Positions 12,045 to 23,993 of a stretch of 64,000 nt of DNA are shown here, one piece after another. This DNA is from Euryodendron excelsum. Taxonomy: Eukaryota > Streptophyta > Magnoliopsida > Ericales > Pentaphylacaceae. The DNA is taken from assembly GCA_033060915.1 (NCBI GenBank), contig CM065378.1:14769501-14833500 (forward strand). Direction: 5' to 3'. The notes under the pieces were generated by a model that was not told the origin of the DNA, ran no database searches, and saw nothing but the letters and a program-made list of their open reading frames with translations. A program made the translations under genes and the position numbers. Position 1 is the stretch's first letter. Each line of letters starts with the position of its first letter.

Positions 12045-12462
12045 GTATTTCGTGTGGATTTTGAATTTATTAAAAAATAAGAAAATAGATGAGAAACAAA
12101 ATTTACTTTTATTAAAAAAGTGATAAGTAAAAAAAATAAAATAAACGAGTGACAAAATCGTGTTCTTTCATTTGTCTTAACCTTTGTTATTAACAAATTT
12201 CTTATTCATTTCCTTCATAATTTTCGATTTAACAAAACACAAGCATGAAATTTGAAATTTTATTTTTGTTACTTTTTGGTTCCCTTTTTTTCTTTTCATT
12301 TTTCTTCACTCTAAAAAATAAAAAAATAGATAAAAAAAAAAATAAAATAAGAGATTCTAAATCTTCAAATATTTTTTTTTTAACGAAATATACAATGTTA
12401 TTTTATATAATATTTTCTTTTCTTTTTCTCATCAAATTTTGAGTCCAAACACAACATCAATA
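12045..12462. mobile_element. MITE-like element, family A copy 1
   Basis: The left end GTGTGGATTTTGAATTTATT matches the reverse complement of the right end, TTTTGAGTCCAAACACAAC. The interior is T- and A-rich without coding potential. Related ends occur at 34613-34856 and 45076-45282. It is likely a non-autonomous DNA transposon; no target-site duplication was confirmed. Confidence 0.4.
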
Positions 12463-13266
12463 AATACGAAATTCAAATACAACATTAATTGTGAAATTCA
12501 CAAGTAGATAAGATTAAGGAACACTGTGAGAGAAGCATCAAATTCACGTGATACACCATGAATAAATTTTCCTCTATGGTAGCTGTTTTTGGAAAATTTA
12601 TTTGATTTTTCTTAACGCTAACGTGGCCTAGCTGTGTTACTCAAGATACCATACTTGTCCGTCCTCCTCTTAATAGGGCCATAGCTATTGTGTTGAGAAG
12701 TTAAAGTCCCATGATCCTCTTGGAGGACCAAATAATTTGTCTTATTTTTAGAAAAGTCATTAGGTTCTACAAATACTATTGTTTTGGTTAAGATATTTTC
12801 AATATTTATCACCAAAAATTAAGTTTTACGTTAACTAAAATCGAATTAAAAAATTGTAAAAAAACAAATTTGTACGTCGTTGTTTAATCCATTCAAAGTT
12901 CGCTTATGCACAACAAAGAAAAAAAAATGATTCAAGCGAGAATTTTTACAGAACGTTCAATTTGCAATTAAGTACTTTTTATTATTTATTTCAACATCGT
13001 TCATATTTGAGCTTTTTTTCTAGGTAGTTAGTCAATAAGAAACATAATAAATCCACGTAATTATGGGGTATACCTTATATCCTTACTGGTGATTTACGTG
13101 CATTAAATTGCTACATTAAGTATTAAAAATTAGGAAATTAAATAGGGTCATACAAGAACAAAACAATCAGAACTCTCTGTGAAATTGCAATTTTTTAAAC
13201 CAGGCATAATCTCGAAATTTGCTTATGAGTTCACTTCAGAGTAATGATATAGCCAGCCCTTTGGAA

Positions 13267-13489
13267 CAGCGGCGGAGCTTTGTGTAGGCTTACAAGCTCG
13301 GACCCAAAGTTTTTGAAAATTCTTTTATTAACATGCAAAGTATTTATAATTATGTTTATGTCCTGTAATTTGTTTGAGTATTTATGACCAAGTGTACTGA
13401 CCAAAAATTTAGAAAATTTTATCATGATTTCTCAAAATTTAATAATTTTTACCTTACCTCCCAACAAAAGTTTTAATTTGCCGCTACTG
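13267..13489. mobile_element. hAT-like non-autonomous element (short copy)
   Basis: It starts CAGCGGCGGAGCTTTG and ends in TTGCCGCTACTG, whose reverse complement is CAGTAGCGGCAA. This is the CAG-xGGCGG terminal inverted repeat style of plant hAT elements. It resembles the better preserved copy inside LHCA2 intron 3 (35331-35728). The interior is AT-rich and non-coding. The flanking 8-mers do not match clearly. Confidence 0.45.
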
Positions 13490-15904
13490 TTAGAATCATT
13501 GGGGCTTATACATCCTTTCCAATCACATCATTAATTCTCAAGATTTGGCATCCATAGTAGTTGAGATGTAACGAAGCAGACTTGGATACCAATTAAAGGT
13601 CATAATAATATACCGTACTGAAAAAAGGACATAGAGCAATGAGGGCCGTTCAAAAAATCATTCCAAATTATTAAATAATACAGAGAATTATCGCATTTAT
13701 TATGTTTATTGGAAATGGATAGAATGATTATTGTATCGGTGTCTTATATTTATTTGTAATTAATGAATTGGATGCACTTCAGATTTATTTTTTCCAAAAT
13801 TTTAAAGTTGGCAAATATGAAATAAATTAAGGGAGTATTCACTCAACGATAAACAAATCATTTTAAGAAAATATAATCCAGTAAAACATTGCCTAAATAA
13901 ATTAACATAATTGTCAGACATTTTGATTATGCGCAGCAAATAAATGGGAAAAAAATTGGGAATATGAAAGGGCCTACTTGGTTATTTCCAAATTGAGATG
14001 TCATATGAAATGGTAGAAGTTAAAACAATTAAAGATTGGTAAAGCTTCTAGTCATTTATGTTTTGTTTGGGTGCTGAATTTTGTAAAGGGAAATGAAAAG
14101 GATAGGGAAAAAATAGGTAAATAAAAGGAAGTAAAAAAATTTAAATTTATCTTATTTTTTTAATTTGTTTAAAAAGTAGAAAAAAATGAATATGAACGTC
14201 AAAATAATTACTTTGCAGCTTGGTTAATCACAAGAATGAATCTCTACAAATAACCACATTTCTTTTTATACTTTTCTTGATAAATCTAAAATCTATGCAT
14301 TGCATTAGTATTAATTTTACTACAAAATAAAAATAGAAGATGCTATGATACAATTATATTTTTTCAATGCATAGCTACTTTTAGAATTATTGACCTGAGC
14401 AATATTATGACTTCATGAGCAATTGGGTGATTTTGCTATTAACAAGTAGTTGTTACTTGCTTTACATGGTTGTATATGACATTTGGTTGTTGTACATTGA
14501 TTTGGAAATGAACATAAAGTATATAAATATCATCTAGTTTATTTGGCGGCAAAATAAAAAATCCATAATCAACATTAAATTTCACGTTTTACAGCAGGAA
14601 AGGATTCTGCATAATTGTTAAGGAATATGATACAGGTAGCATAGGTGCTAGCATATAGAGAAATCATTCGATGCTCTAAAAAGACCATGTCACCTTTTGT
14701 CCACCGCTCACAAAGTGCTAGGGTTCGGATCCTCTAATCTCATCCAATAAGTAGCGACTTATCTTTACGTAACAAGTAGAATAAGGACACATAACGCTTT
14801 AATAATAATGTATAATTTTTTTGAAATTCAACTAAAAATAATTCAAATGTTTAAGTTTGACTTTAAAATTCATGAATTTTGAAAAATATTTTTGAGTTTG
14901 CTTTGTTTATGATTTAATAAATAAATTTTAATTGAATTGATCACAACCTAAACTTAAGTAGTTTGATAATTTAAGTACTTTAAATTTATTGAATCAAGTT
15001 TAAACTAAATTTTCAATCTATAATGAAACTAAAAAGTAATAAATTTTAAAACAGCTTCAAATTTAATTAATTTATGTAAATGACTAACGTTGAAGAAACA
15101 ATACAGAATGCAAAATATGTTCAAAATACGTTTCACAGCCGTCCTTCAAGCCAAGTTTCAAGGGGATCAGATCAGCGCAATTTACCCTTTCGTAAAACTG
15201 CCACCAATCAGCCGCATACACAATCTGAACTTCAAAGTCCACGTAATTATTAGACGTTGAAATTCAAATATTTTTGGAGAGATCGTAGTCGCGTAAGGTA
15301 CCCAAAAACGCCGGCATGGTGTCACGTCGCCGTAAATTAACAATTCCCGTCACTTCAAATACTGACGTGGTTGACAGTATAATCCTTACCCCTTCCTTTT
15401 CTATGAATTTTCTACTCAGAGAAATAAGAACATTCGACTAAGTTACCCATATTCTATGAAGAGACAATGCTAAGCTCACTCGGTTGTGGTTGAAACCATG
15501 ACGGCGGTTCTGATTTGAAAGTAATTTTTTCTTTTATAGCTCCCACTTTGGCCTATGGCTCTGAGTAACGAGGGGACTAGTGTAAAAACTTTGTCTGAGG
15601 ATTTGTTCGGTGGAACTTTCTTTTAAAATTTTTTTGGTTTATAAGTAAAAAATTTAAAATTTTGAAATTTTTTAACTTCTTTTTCCTGTTGCTTTTTTTT
15701 TTGTGCTTATTTTATCTTGTTAAAAGTAAAAATTTAATTTTTTTGTTTATAAGTCAAAAAAGTAAAATAAAAAAATTTCCAAAAAACTGTATCAAATGAG
15801 TCTTGAATAGAGAGGCAGTGACAGTGTATACTCTATTATTATAAAGAAGTTCAAAAAATATTCCCCATTGTGATTGAATTTAGACATTAAACTCTGTCAC
15901 ATTA

Positions 15905-16286
15905 GAGCATCTTTAAAGGGTTTTTTAAAAGTAATTCTCTTAACTATTTTAGAGAGCTCATTTTAGAGAGCCAAACCTAAAAAATAGCTTTCTAATAAGC
16001 TATCTATATGACTCTCTATTTTAGAGAGTTTCACTTTAATTTTTTACATGTAGAGAGCTAAAAGTGACTCTCTAAACTTTGTATAGTATTATTTCACAAA
16101 TCTCTATCATTATCTATCCTCTTTATGTCATTTTTTTATTATGGTACTTGTTAAAAAGAAGTATCATTTATGAGGTGCCTAATTAAAATAGAGAGTATAT
16201 CTGAATTTTTTTTTAAAAAGTGACTAAATAAAATAAAAAAATAGAGTTTTAAAATATATTCTAACTAACTACAGAGTATGATGCTC
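15905..16286. mobile_element. Tourist-like (PIF/Harbinger) MITE with TTA target-site duplication
   Basis: The element begins GAGCATC and ends GATGCTC, exact inverted ends, flanked on both sides by TTA (15902-15904 and 16287-16289), the 3-bp duplication typical of PIF/Harbinger insertions. The 382-base interior contains repeated CTCTAAAATAGAGAG-type motifs in both orientations, so the transcript or single strand would fold back on itself. There is no coding capacity. Confidence 0.75.
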
Positions 16287-17759
16287 TTATGATGAATGAT
16301 CAATTATTGGATAATATAATTTTGCAATGACACATTTTTTGTGACTATATTTTTTAACAGTGCATGAAAACTTCTGCTGTATTGCTCGCGGGCAGAAGGG
16401 GGAGGGGAAAGAGAGTTTTGAAGCTTGTTAATGAGCAGAGTAGAGAAGGCTCCAACTATTGAACTAAATATTAACTTAGTGAGTGATTTTCAGGATACCA
16501 ATACTCAACAATAAAAACCTTTGTCACAGTGATAAATAGGTTAGTTCTAGTTGTAATCAAGTTAGTTTCAGTAATAGGTAACCTTTTCATTCCAATTCTA
16601 ACAAATGGTGATTTTGTAAAGCAGTTAAAAAAATTACTATTGAGACTGATTTTATTTACCACTGCAATTGGTAAAGATTATGTAAAATTTCCAAAAATCC
16701 CGGATCATTTATATTTGTGGCTGTAATGATGTGAGACGGGTTAGGTAAGGCTAACATTACCCATTATTAATAAGAGAAAATGCAGGGAAGAAAGGGATTG
16801 GGAAATGACGTGGATCTCAAGGAGTGATATCCATCACTCATGTCCATCCAGGTGGGTTCCTACCTGTCTGCGGAGCCCTTCCCCCTGGGAAGAGAAGAAA
16901 GAGACCCACCTCCACATTAGGTATTTATTTATTTATTTATTTTTCGTGTCCATTTTGATAACCCCTTTTTCTATGGCCATGGCCGCCCGCAAACGCCCCC
17001 AATGGCTTCGGTTACCAACTTTGTCAAAATTGCAAGCCCCACCCCAATCACAAAGTTCAAGCCACTTGTAAACAATCCACATAGAATATAGGTATTTGTA
17101 TCTGTACGAATGAGACTAGAAAAAATGTTTTTTTTTATAAAAATAATGTGATAATAATATTTTTTTAATATTCTTTAAGTTAACAATCATCATTGTTTGA
17201 TTTTTCATTTAAAGTTAATGATTGAGATTCAATCATATCACAATATACATGAATTTTTTCTTTTGTTTTGTATGACACTACCTATTGGGACTATTTGTAA
17301 AAAAAATTGAATTATTGATATTTTTTTAAAAAATAGTATGACTTTAGTATGTAGTTATCCAATTTTTAGATCACACTGGAATGGGATTTTCTCCAATTTT
17401 GATTGTCGGAGTTTCTATTGCTCGTGGTGTGCTACCATGTATGTGCATATATATTTTTTTTCATATGCACAATTTTAGGAGAAACAGTCATTCTAGAGAA
17501 GTTTTTTTCATATTACGCAAATAGAGATGTCTGGGACGTGCAAACAATTCACGGGCACTGGAAGTGGATCAAAACTTTTTGATAGATTTTTAAAATATCC
17601 CTATTAAAATATATAAGAGTCTTAAAGGGCACTTGAGTTTTAATAGGATAGGAACATGAGATGATCAGCCACCTTGTTTTTTCTCCAAGATTTCTCAATG
17701 TGGATGGCACATTGATGGGATGTATTAGGTTTCTATTATTATTCTTTTTTGTTTTAATT

Positions 17760-17960
17760 TAGTGTCCGGATCAGTTTATAGTTTATGTACACTTTGACTA
17801 ATCACAGAGTTTGTGTAATTTCTTATTCTACATAAATCAGGTAATTATCAGGCCAAAAGTTCAGAATTGGCTCATAAGAGTTGATAGTACATAAGAAGTT
17901 TCGAATTTAAGACCATGAAGGGAGCAAACCTTTAAGTCACAAGGCAAATCACTTGAGATT
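17760..17960 (+). repeat. Dispersed repeat family copy, related to 44140-44345
   Basis: It shares an ordered set of motifs with the segment at 44140-44345: TGTACACTTTGACTAATC-like start, CTACATAAATCAGGTAATTATCAGGC, GAATTGGCTC, then GAAGGGAGCAAACCT and a closing CAAATCACTTGAG. The copies are strongly diverged. The layout suggests an old SINE or other short interspersed element. Confidence 0.45.
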
Positions 17961-19583
17961 TCTATTCACTCAACATCCGAATAATTGAAGAAGAAATTAT
18001 GTACTTCATAGCCAAATAATGATAAAATGGAACATAAAATTTCAATTTTTTGGAGTCTTTCAAAAAGAAATAAAGAACTAATGCACCAAGTTTCAAATTA
18101 ACTGAATGTAAAATACTGGCTAATGATATGGATATAATCCATTATCTGCTCAAAGAGCAGAAGAGTAACTAATTCAGATTTAGAAACTTGTTGATGGTTG
18201 GAGGTTAATATCCGCGGCTTCACCAAATTTTGTTACAAAAGATGGTTAAGTCTATTAGTATTCTCATGTGATTTGGAGGGTGTTTGGATATGACTTATGA
18301 AAGCGGCTTATGAAGTAATTTTTTTTTTTGCCTTTAGTCAATTTTTTTAATTAAAATTTAATTTCTTTTTATTGTTATGTTATTTTAGGTTATGCGTACG
18401 AGTCTTCAAAAAGAAAATTAATTTTTAGCTAAAAAAAAAGCCACTAAAAATAAAATAAAATAAGTCATTTTAGTAAAGATAGAGCAGCTTTTTTCTGTTT
18501 TTAATGACATTAAAAGCAAAAATTAATTTTATTTTAATGACGGTTATGCATGACAGTTATGCACAACATTAAAAAAAACAATAAAAAGAAAACTGAATTT
18601 TTGTTTGAATTTTTTGCATTATATCTTAGTTGCTGGTAATCTTGAGATTTCGAGCATGAATGTCGTCGCTAGAACTTCTTAAAAAGATGCTTCGATGTTG
18701 ATTTTGATGTAATTATCATGATTTAATGGAATTATCACTTATTGCCTGAGGAAATAAAAAAAGAAAAGAAAAAAAGAAGTTTGTGTGAACTTACACGCAG
18801 AGACAGAATATGACATAGACTACATATTATCAATTAAAACCGAACACTATGTTTAGAAGAAATTGATGATTAACCACAAGTTGGGAAGAAGTGCCATCAC
18901 AAAAAAGAGAGATAACCCTGCTACCATTTTATTAATAACATTTACTCTATAGAATTGGAAATTTAAATTAGTTTCCATGGAAAATCACTTTCAATTGGTC
19001 GGCATGTATTAGCAGACAAGATTAGGACGTTAAGTATTATTAATTAGTTCCTTGGTTTGCCACTGTAATGGTATTCTAGTTTTGTTGACCAGTTTAAAGT
19101 GAAAAAATATTCCTGTGGACACGAACATTTTAAATTTTTGGTAGACTGGTAGTTGGTTTCTTAACTTAGAAGGAGCGGAGTTTCACTTCAATGTGACATT
19201 TTCCCATGGAGTCAAAGACGTACCATTACTTCCTTCCTATTTTTCTTTTTTTTTCTTTTTTTCTTCTTCTCAATCTCAAGAAAGTGTTCAACGGTAGTGT
19301 CACGTCATCCTACTGATATGGTATTACAAGCCAATTAAATCATTTCAAATTAACATATTAAAATTTTAATCACCATATCATATCATATAAGCAGTTAATG
19401 GGATGGTGGAGTAAATCATTTCTTAATTTTAGGTGATTAGATAAAAATATTTGTATTTGATATGATTTGATTGACTCGTGATATCACATTTGACTAAATA
19501 TTTTTTTCATCAATCTCATCGTTTTTTGATCTTGAAAAGTATTATGTCATCTGTGTTGGTTGGATGATTTTCCAATTATTCAT

Positions 19584-19778
19584 CTACCTTCCGAATATTT
19601 TCCTTCAATCAAGAGATGTGGTGGCAAGCTAAGAATGATAGCTCCTAAATATTTTCCTTCAATCAAGAGGTGGTATTTACCTACCTTCCGAATATTTTCC
19701 TTCAATCAAGAGATGTGGTGGCAACCTAAGAATGATAGCTCCAAAATATTTTCCTTCAATCAAGAAAGAGGTGGTGGT
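19584..19778. repeat. 97-bp tandem repeat, two copies plus fragments
   Basis: A unit starting CTACCTTCCGAATATTTTCC begins at 19584 and again at 19681. Each unit itself contains ATTTTCCTTCAATCAAGA twice. Single extra copies of that 18-mer continue near 19750 and 19989. The period of 97 is not a multiple of three, so the open frame that runs across it (19560-19874) is not conserved as protein; I read it as non-coding repeat. Confidence 0.85.
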
Positions 19779-20074
19779 GGTTATGTAATTTACCAGCTTG
19801 GTGCTCTCAGCTCATGTAGATCTTTAGTTGTAGATTGTCTAGCCTTTTTAGGATTAATAAAAGAGTTCTACTAATGCGTGTCGTTAGGGCACATATTTGC
19901 ATTTGTCTTCATAAAATTTACTATTTAACTCTGGTATAAAAAAAAAAGAAAAAGAAAAGATGGTGGTCGTGAATTAAGAAATGACCAAGATTTTCCTTCA
20001 ATCAAGAGATGGTAGTGGCAAAATAAAAAATAAGAAGAATAATTGATATACCATAATAGATATACTTGCAGAAA

Positions 20075-20250
20075 AGTAGCGCTGATGGTAAGAACGGGCA
20101 AAGTAATTAACTTTTAGCGTAGGTTTCGAGTTTGAACTCTGCCACCTGAAAGTGTTTGGGGTAAGAAGCCCACCTTTCCCAGTTTGACCCGTTCTTTCCG
20201 GAACTTTTTGAGTTGGGTGGGTATTCTAAGTTACCAAACCAAAAAAAATA
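20075..20250 (+). repeat. tRNA-derived SINE-like unit (candidate)
   Basis: It has an A-box-like TGGTAAGAACGGG (about 20086), a B-box-like GAGTTTGAACTC (about 20130) and a body rich in CCCACCTTTCCCAG. The end, ACCAAACCAAAAAAAAT, resembles an A-rich tail. The size of about 175 bases fits plant SINEs. No clean target-site duplication was established. Confidence 0.45.
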
Positions 20251-20343
20251 TAATCAGGAGAGACAAGCGGGAAAGAACGGTAAAGTAATGGCTGTGGAAG
20301 TTATCAATTTTCAAGTATGAAGGAGGCCTTTTCCATGGAGATA

Positions 20344-20490
20344 ATGCTATATAATTTAAAAATTTATACATACTTTATGATTTGATTTGATTGTATGAGA
20401 TTCATTCATTTCAAAGTAAAAAATTTATAATGACTATTAATTTCAAGAATATTACTACATATTATTTTGGTAAAATTTTCTAAATTAATT
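20344..20490. mobile_element. MITE-like element, family B (degenerate copy)
   Basis: AATGCTATATAATTTAAAAATTTATAC at one side and ATTATTTTGGTAAAATTTTC at the other resemble the inverted ends of the copies at 27093-27277 and 33846-34047. The interior is shorter and altered. Weakly supported. Confidence 0.3.
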
Positions 20491-21568
20491 TTTAAAAAAA
20501 AACAGCATTTTCGATTGTTACTTACACGTGAATTGCTCGAAAGTGACTATTTCTAAAGCTTCCTAGTAGGAGATATTTCCAAGTTAAGATTACCTTATCC
20601 ACATGATGATACGTGCTGGGTTGGTGTGATACAAGGAAGATAACATTGGAATTGAAAGCAATGGTGAAGAAGAGTGTCAAGTGTCTTCTTATTTTGATAC
20701 CTTCTTGATGCTTGGGGAAAAAGCAAGCAGGACTGAAATTTTCTCTCTCCAAAGAAGAGAGCATCCTTTCCAATTGTACGAAAATTTTTCACTATATCCA
20801 CACACATGTATATGATATATGTATAAATATATCAATATATATATATATATATCTGTGGGTGTGTTTAGATATGTGAGGAGTGTAGTTCGAATCCTTGACT
20901 AGAGAGAGTAAAGATTGAGCATTTATAATTACTGCACCCAGCTCTCAAGTTCGTGAACCAAGTAAAAATATTTTATTTTATTAAAAAGAAAAAAAGGGCC
21001 AAAATTAGTATTGAGAAACAATAATAAAAAAAATACTGATTTATTAAGGCACACGATAAGCAGGTATTTTGGCAAGCAAAAGCAAAAGCTCTAATCCCAT
21101 GTTTACTTGATAGCTAGCTTTGTCTCGAAGGTATCATAAATTTCATAACGCGTTAAAAGAGGGAAGAAAAGCAGGAACAGGTGAACAAAGGGACATAAAT
21201 GAACACACCAACTGCTTACAGCCTAATATGGTAAATTAGTTTTCACTGTAACATGTGCTGTGCTTTATCGTGGAGTACATTTCAAGTGTAAATCCACGTG
21301 GTCTCCTCCCATGTCCAGAACTTTACAGATGTGCCGATGTGTTGCTTCCTCGATTAATAAGCTCCTTCGTGTAGGCTTTGCTTACGTGTGTACATGCGCC
21401 AAGATTAACTTTAACTTTTCTTTAGATTTATATTGTACGAAAATAATTATTAGGTTAAATTCCTCTTCTACGATTGGCCGTCCTAAATAATTGATGTATC
21501 ATAGTTAGTTAGAGAAATTTGTGAATGGTATGTCGAGCCGTTGAAAATTTGTACACCCTCTAACAAAA

Positions 21569-21595
<27 letters not shown>
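21569..21595. repeat. (AT)n microsatellite
   Basis: About 13 AT units in non-coding DNA. Similar runs lie at 22207-22228 and 24731-24750. Confidence 0.9.
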
Positions 21596-21600
<5 letters not shown>

Positions 21601-23941
21601 GTTTAATTTAACAGTGAGTCATATGAAACATGACTATGTCAAAAAATTATAAATTGAGTGTCAAATTTTTTAATTTTACACCAATAATAGTTAATGATGA
21701 TTCTAGTGTTGTCAATGTAGATGCATATATAGTATGATATGAAATGCTTGTTTGGTTTGACTTTTTTACAGTTTTTTTGATTTTGTATTTTTGATTTATA
21801 AGTAAAAAAAATTAAAATTTTTAAACTTTTTTGCTTTTAACAGGATAAGATAAGCATAAAAACAAACAAAAAAAAGCAAAACAACTTTAAAATTTTAATT
21901 TTTTTTGTTTATAAATAAAAATAATCAAGTTAAAAAAGCACAAAATAAGTCAAACTAAACTGATAGTAAGAATTATATTACATAGAAAAATGTCAAAAAG
22001 ATGTCCTCAACGAGGTCAAAAGAATAGTTAATTGAACATTTTGATTTTGCAGCAAAAAACACATTTATAGAGAAATGTGAGTATATGAACAAGACAATTT
22101 TAAGTTTACCACCATCTTAAATTTTGTGTCAATTCAATAGGTAGTGAGTATATCAAAAGGCTATGAGTTGTGTCAAAAGTTTAAAATGTTTTAAGTTGTT
22201 TGTTTCATATATATATATATATATATACCAACTTACAATAGCACATTACAGTGATGATTGTGATGATGTAGTCAAGCATGCTTTTGATGGGTTGTTAGAG
22301 AATGGAGATCTTATATAAGGTTTTGTCCAAATAAATCCCAGGGTAGAGCTTAACTTCGAGCTAAATTTAGAGTGTTTGTTAGGGAAGACTGAAGAGGTGG
22401 CAAGAGGAGGGCCCCACTAGGCCACAATTTTGTAGGAAGGTTTGGGGACAGATGGGTTTTCCCGAGTGTTGCACGGCTCTTTGCTCAGTGAGACACGTGG
22501 AGGCTCTGTCAGCAACGTTAAGCAGTAACATCTGTGTACTGCCTTCGCATAGGCATGCATGACGTGGGTAGTGCTAGAGGTGGTGGTAGGGATGACAATT
22601 CAACCGGTTTTTCGGGTCCCGCCCCGCTTCACCCGTACAATAAAAATTGAAATTCTGTGTGCCATTTTTAAAAATTAATTAATGGTCGTTTTATATCGTC
22701 CGTACAAGATATTTCCCTTGAAAGAAGCAAGCATGTACAATTTCAGTGTTGCCTCTTGATTAGATGACATTAGTAGCCACAAAACTTTAGATAGAATATG
22801 CTTCAATAGTATAGAAAGTTTGGGTAATGCGTAAAGGGCCTTCATAAATTGATAACGATAGCCATCTTTGCATAATTTTACATTTCTATATATATTTCTC
22901 TCATTTTTCACTTTAAGTAAGATGACTAGTCCTGATTAACAAATTTCATAAGCCTTCTCAATGTAGAACACTGGTATGCAGTGTGGCTTTCCCACCGTTT
23001 AAAACTCTATACAAGACTCTAAAATGAAATGCAACTTCTAAAGATAGGAGTAAAATAGAAACTAAAACATCATAATTAATTATTGCGCAAAGCATATATA
23101 TAATATGTTGTCAGGTGGCATAAAGTTTAAGGTCAGTTTGACAACAAACTAATCAAGGCATTGAGTAACTTAAAAATGAATTAATCTCATTCCTTATTCC
23201 TTCATGTCGGGATTTGAAAGAATTTAACTTAGCCTACTAAGAAATCATAAATTTAACCACAAATTCGAATTATTTAAGTAGCGCAAACAAAATAGAAGAT
23301 GTTGCTTAACGTATTTTCCATTAGTTAAGGATCCTTGTAATTTGAGTTACATACAATAATTAGTGGTGCACGTGACGGGTGCACTAGTGGAGTATGGATT
23401 AAGCTTATTTTGCCTTGTTTAATTCTTTTTCTTTGCTTATAATCGTATAAGAATAAGAAGTCATTAATCCTTAGTTACAAGTTAATAATAATTATTTTTT
23501 GGGCAATGACCAAAACTATACACGAGTCAACACTCCAGTCAACCCGAAGATCGTGGATCGGACGGCCCACAAGTAGCCCAGACCACATACTGCCACATAC
23601 TGAATCTTTATATCAATCATTTTCGAAGCATTTCTATACCCATTGCGGAAATACTACACAAAACTACATATAGACCCCTCACGTGTTTGTAATTGTGAGA
23701 ACCCTCTGGGGCAATACGAGCCGTTGATCGTGTTGATGATCGCACGTGACTTGGCCCCTCTAAAAAAGTAAGATTCACTGGTGTTTGACTAGCCTTTTAC
23801 ATCATGAAGATTGTGTATATGTATTGCTTTTTGCCAGTCTGAAAGGTTGACACGCCACCGCACGCCTGTGATTGTAATTTACTAGCACCTTGTCCTTTGC
23901 CTCGCTTTGAATTGTCTCCGCCACTAAAGCACGCCCCCGAT

Positions 23942-23993
23942 TCCTCTCTCTCTCTCTCTCTCTATATATATATCTATATATATATCTATGCAT
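23942..23993. repeat. Compound (TC)n-(TA)n microsatellite
   Basis: About ten TC units run directly into TATATATATATC repeated three times. Non-coding; probably variable in length. Confidence 0.85.

Noticed and set aside
16805..17071. 88-codon open frame
   Set aside because: It includes a TATT-repeat-encoded stretch and no conserved segment; looks like chance.
19560..19874. 104-codon open frame on the plus strand
   Set aside because: It runs across a 97-bp tandem repeat whose period is not a multiple of three, so the two copies are read in different frames. It also has no domain.
20880..20970. Possible tRNA gene around TTCGAATCC (20887)
   Set aside because: A B-box-like word is present, but no acceptor stem or cloverleaf could be drawn around it.
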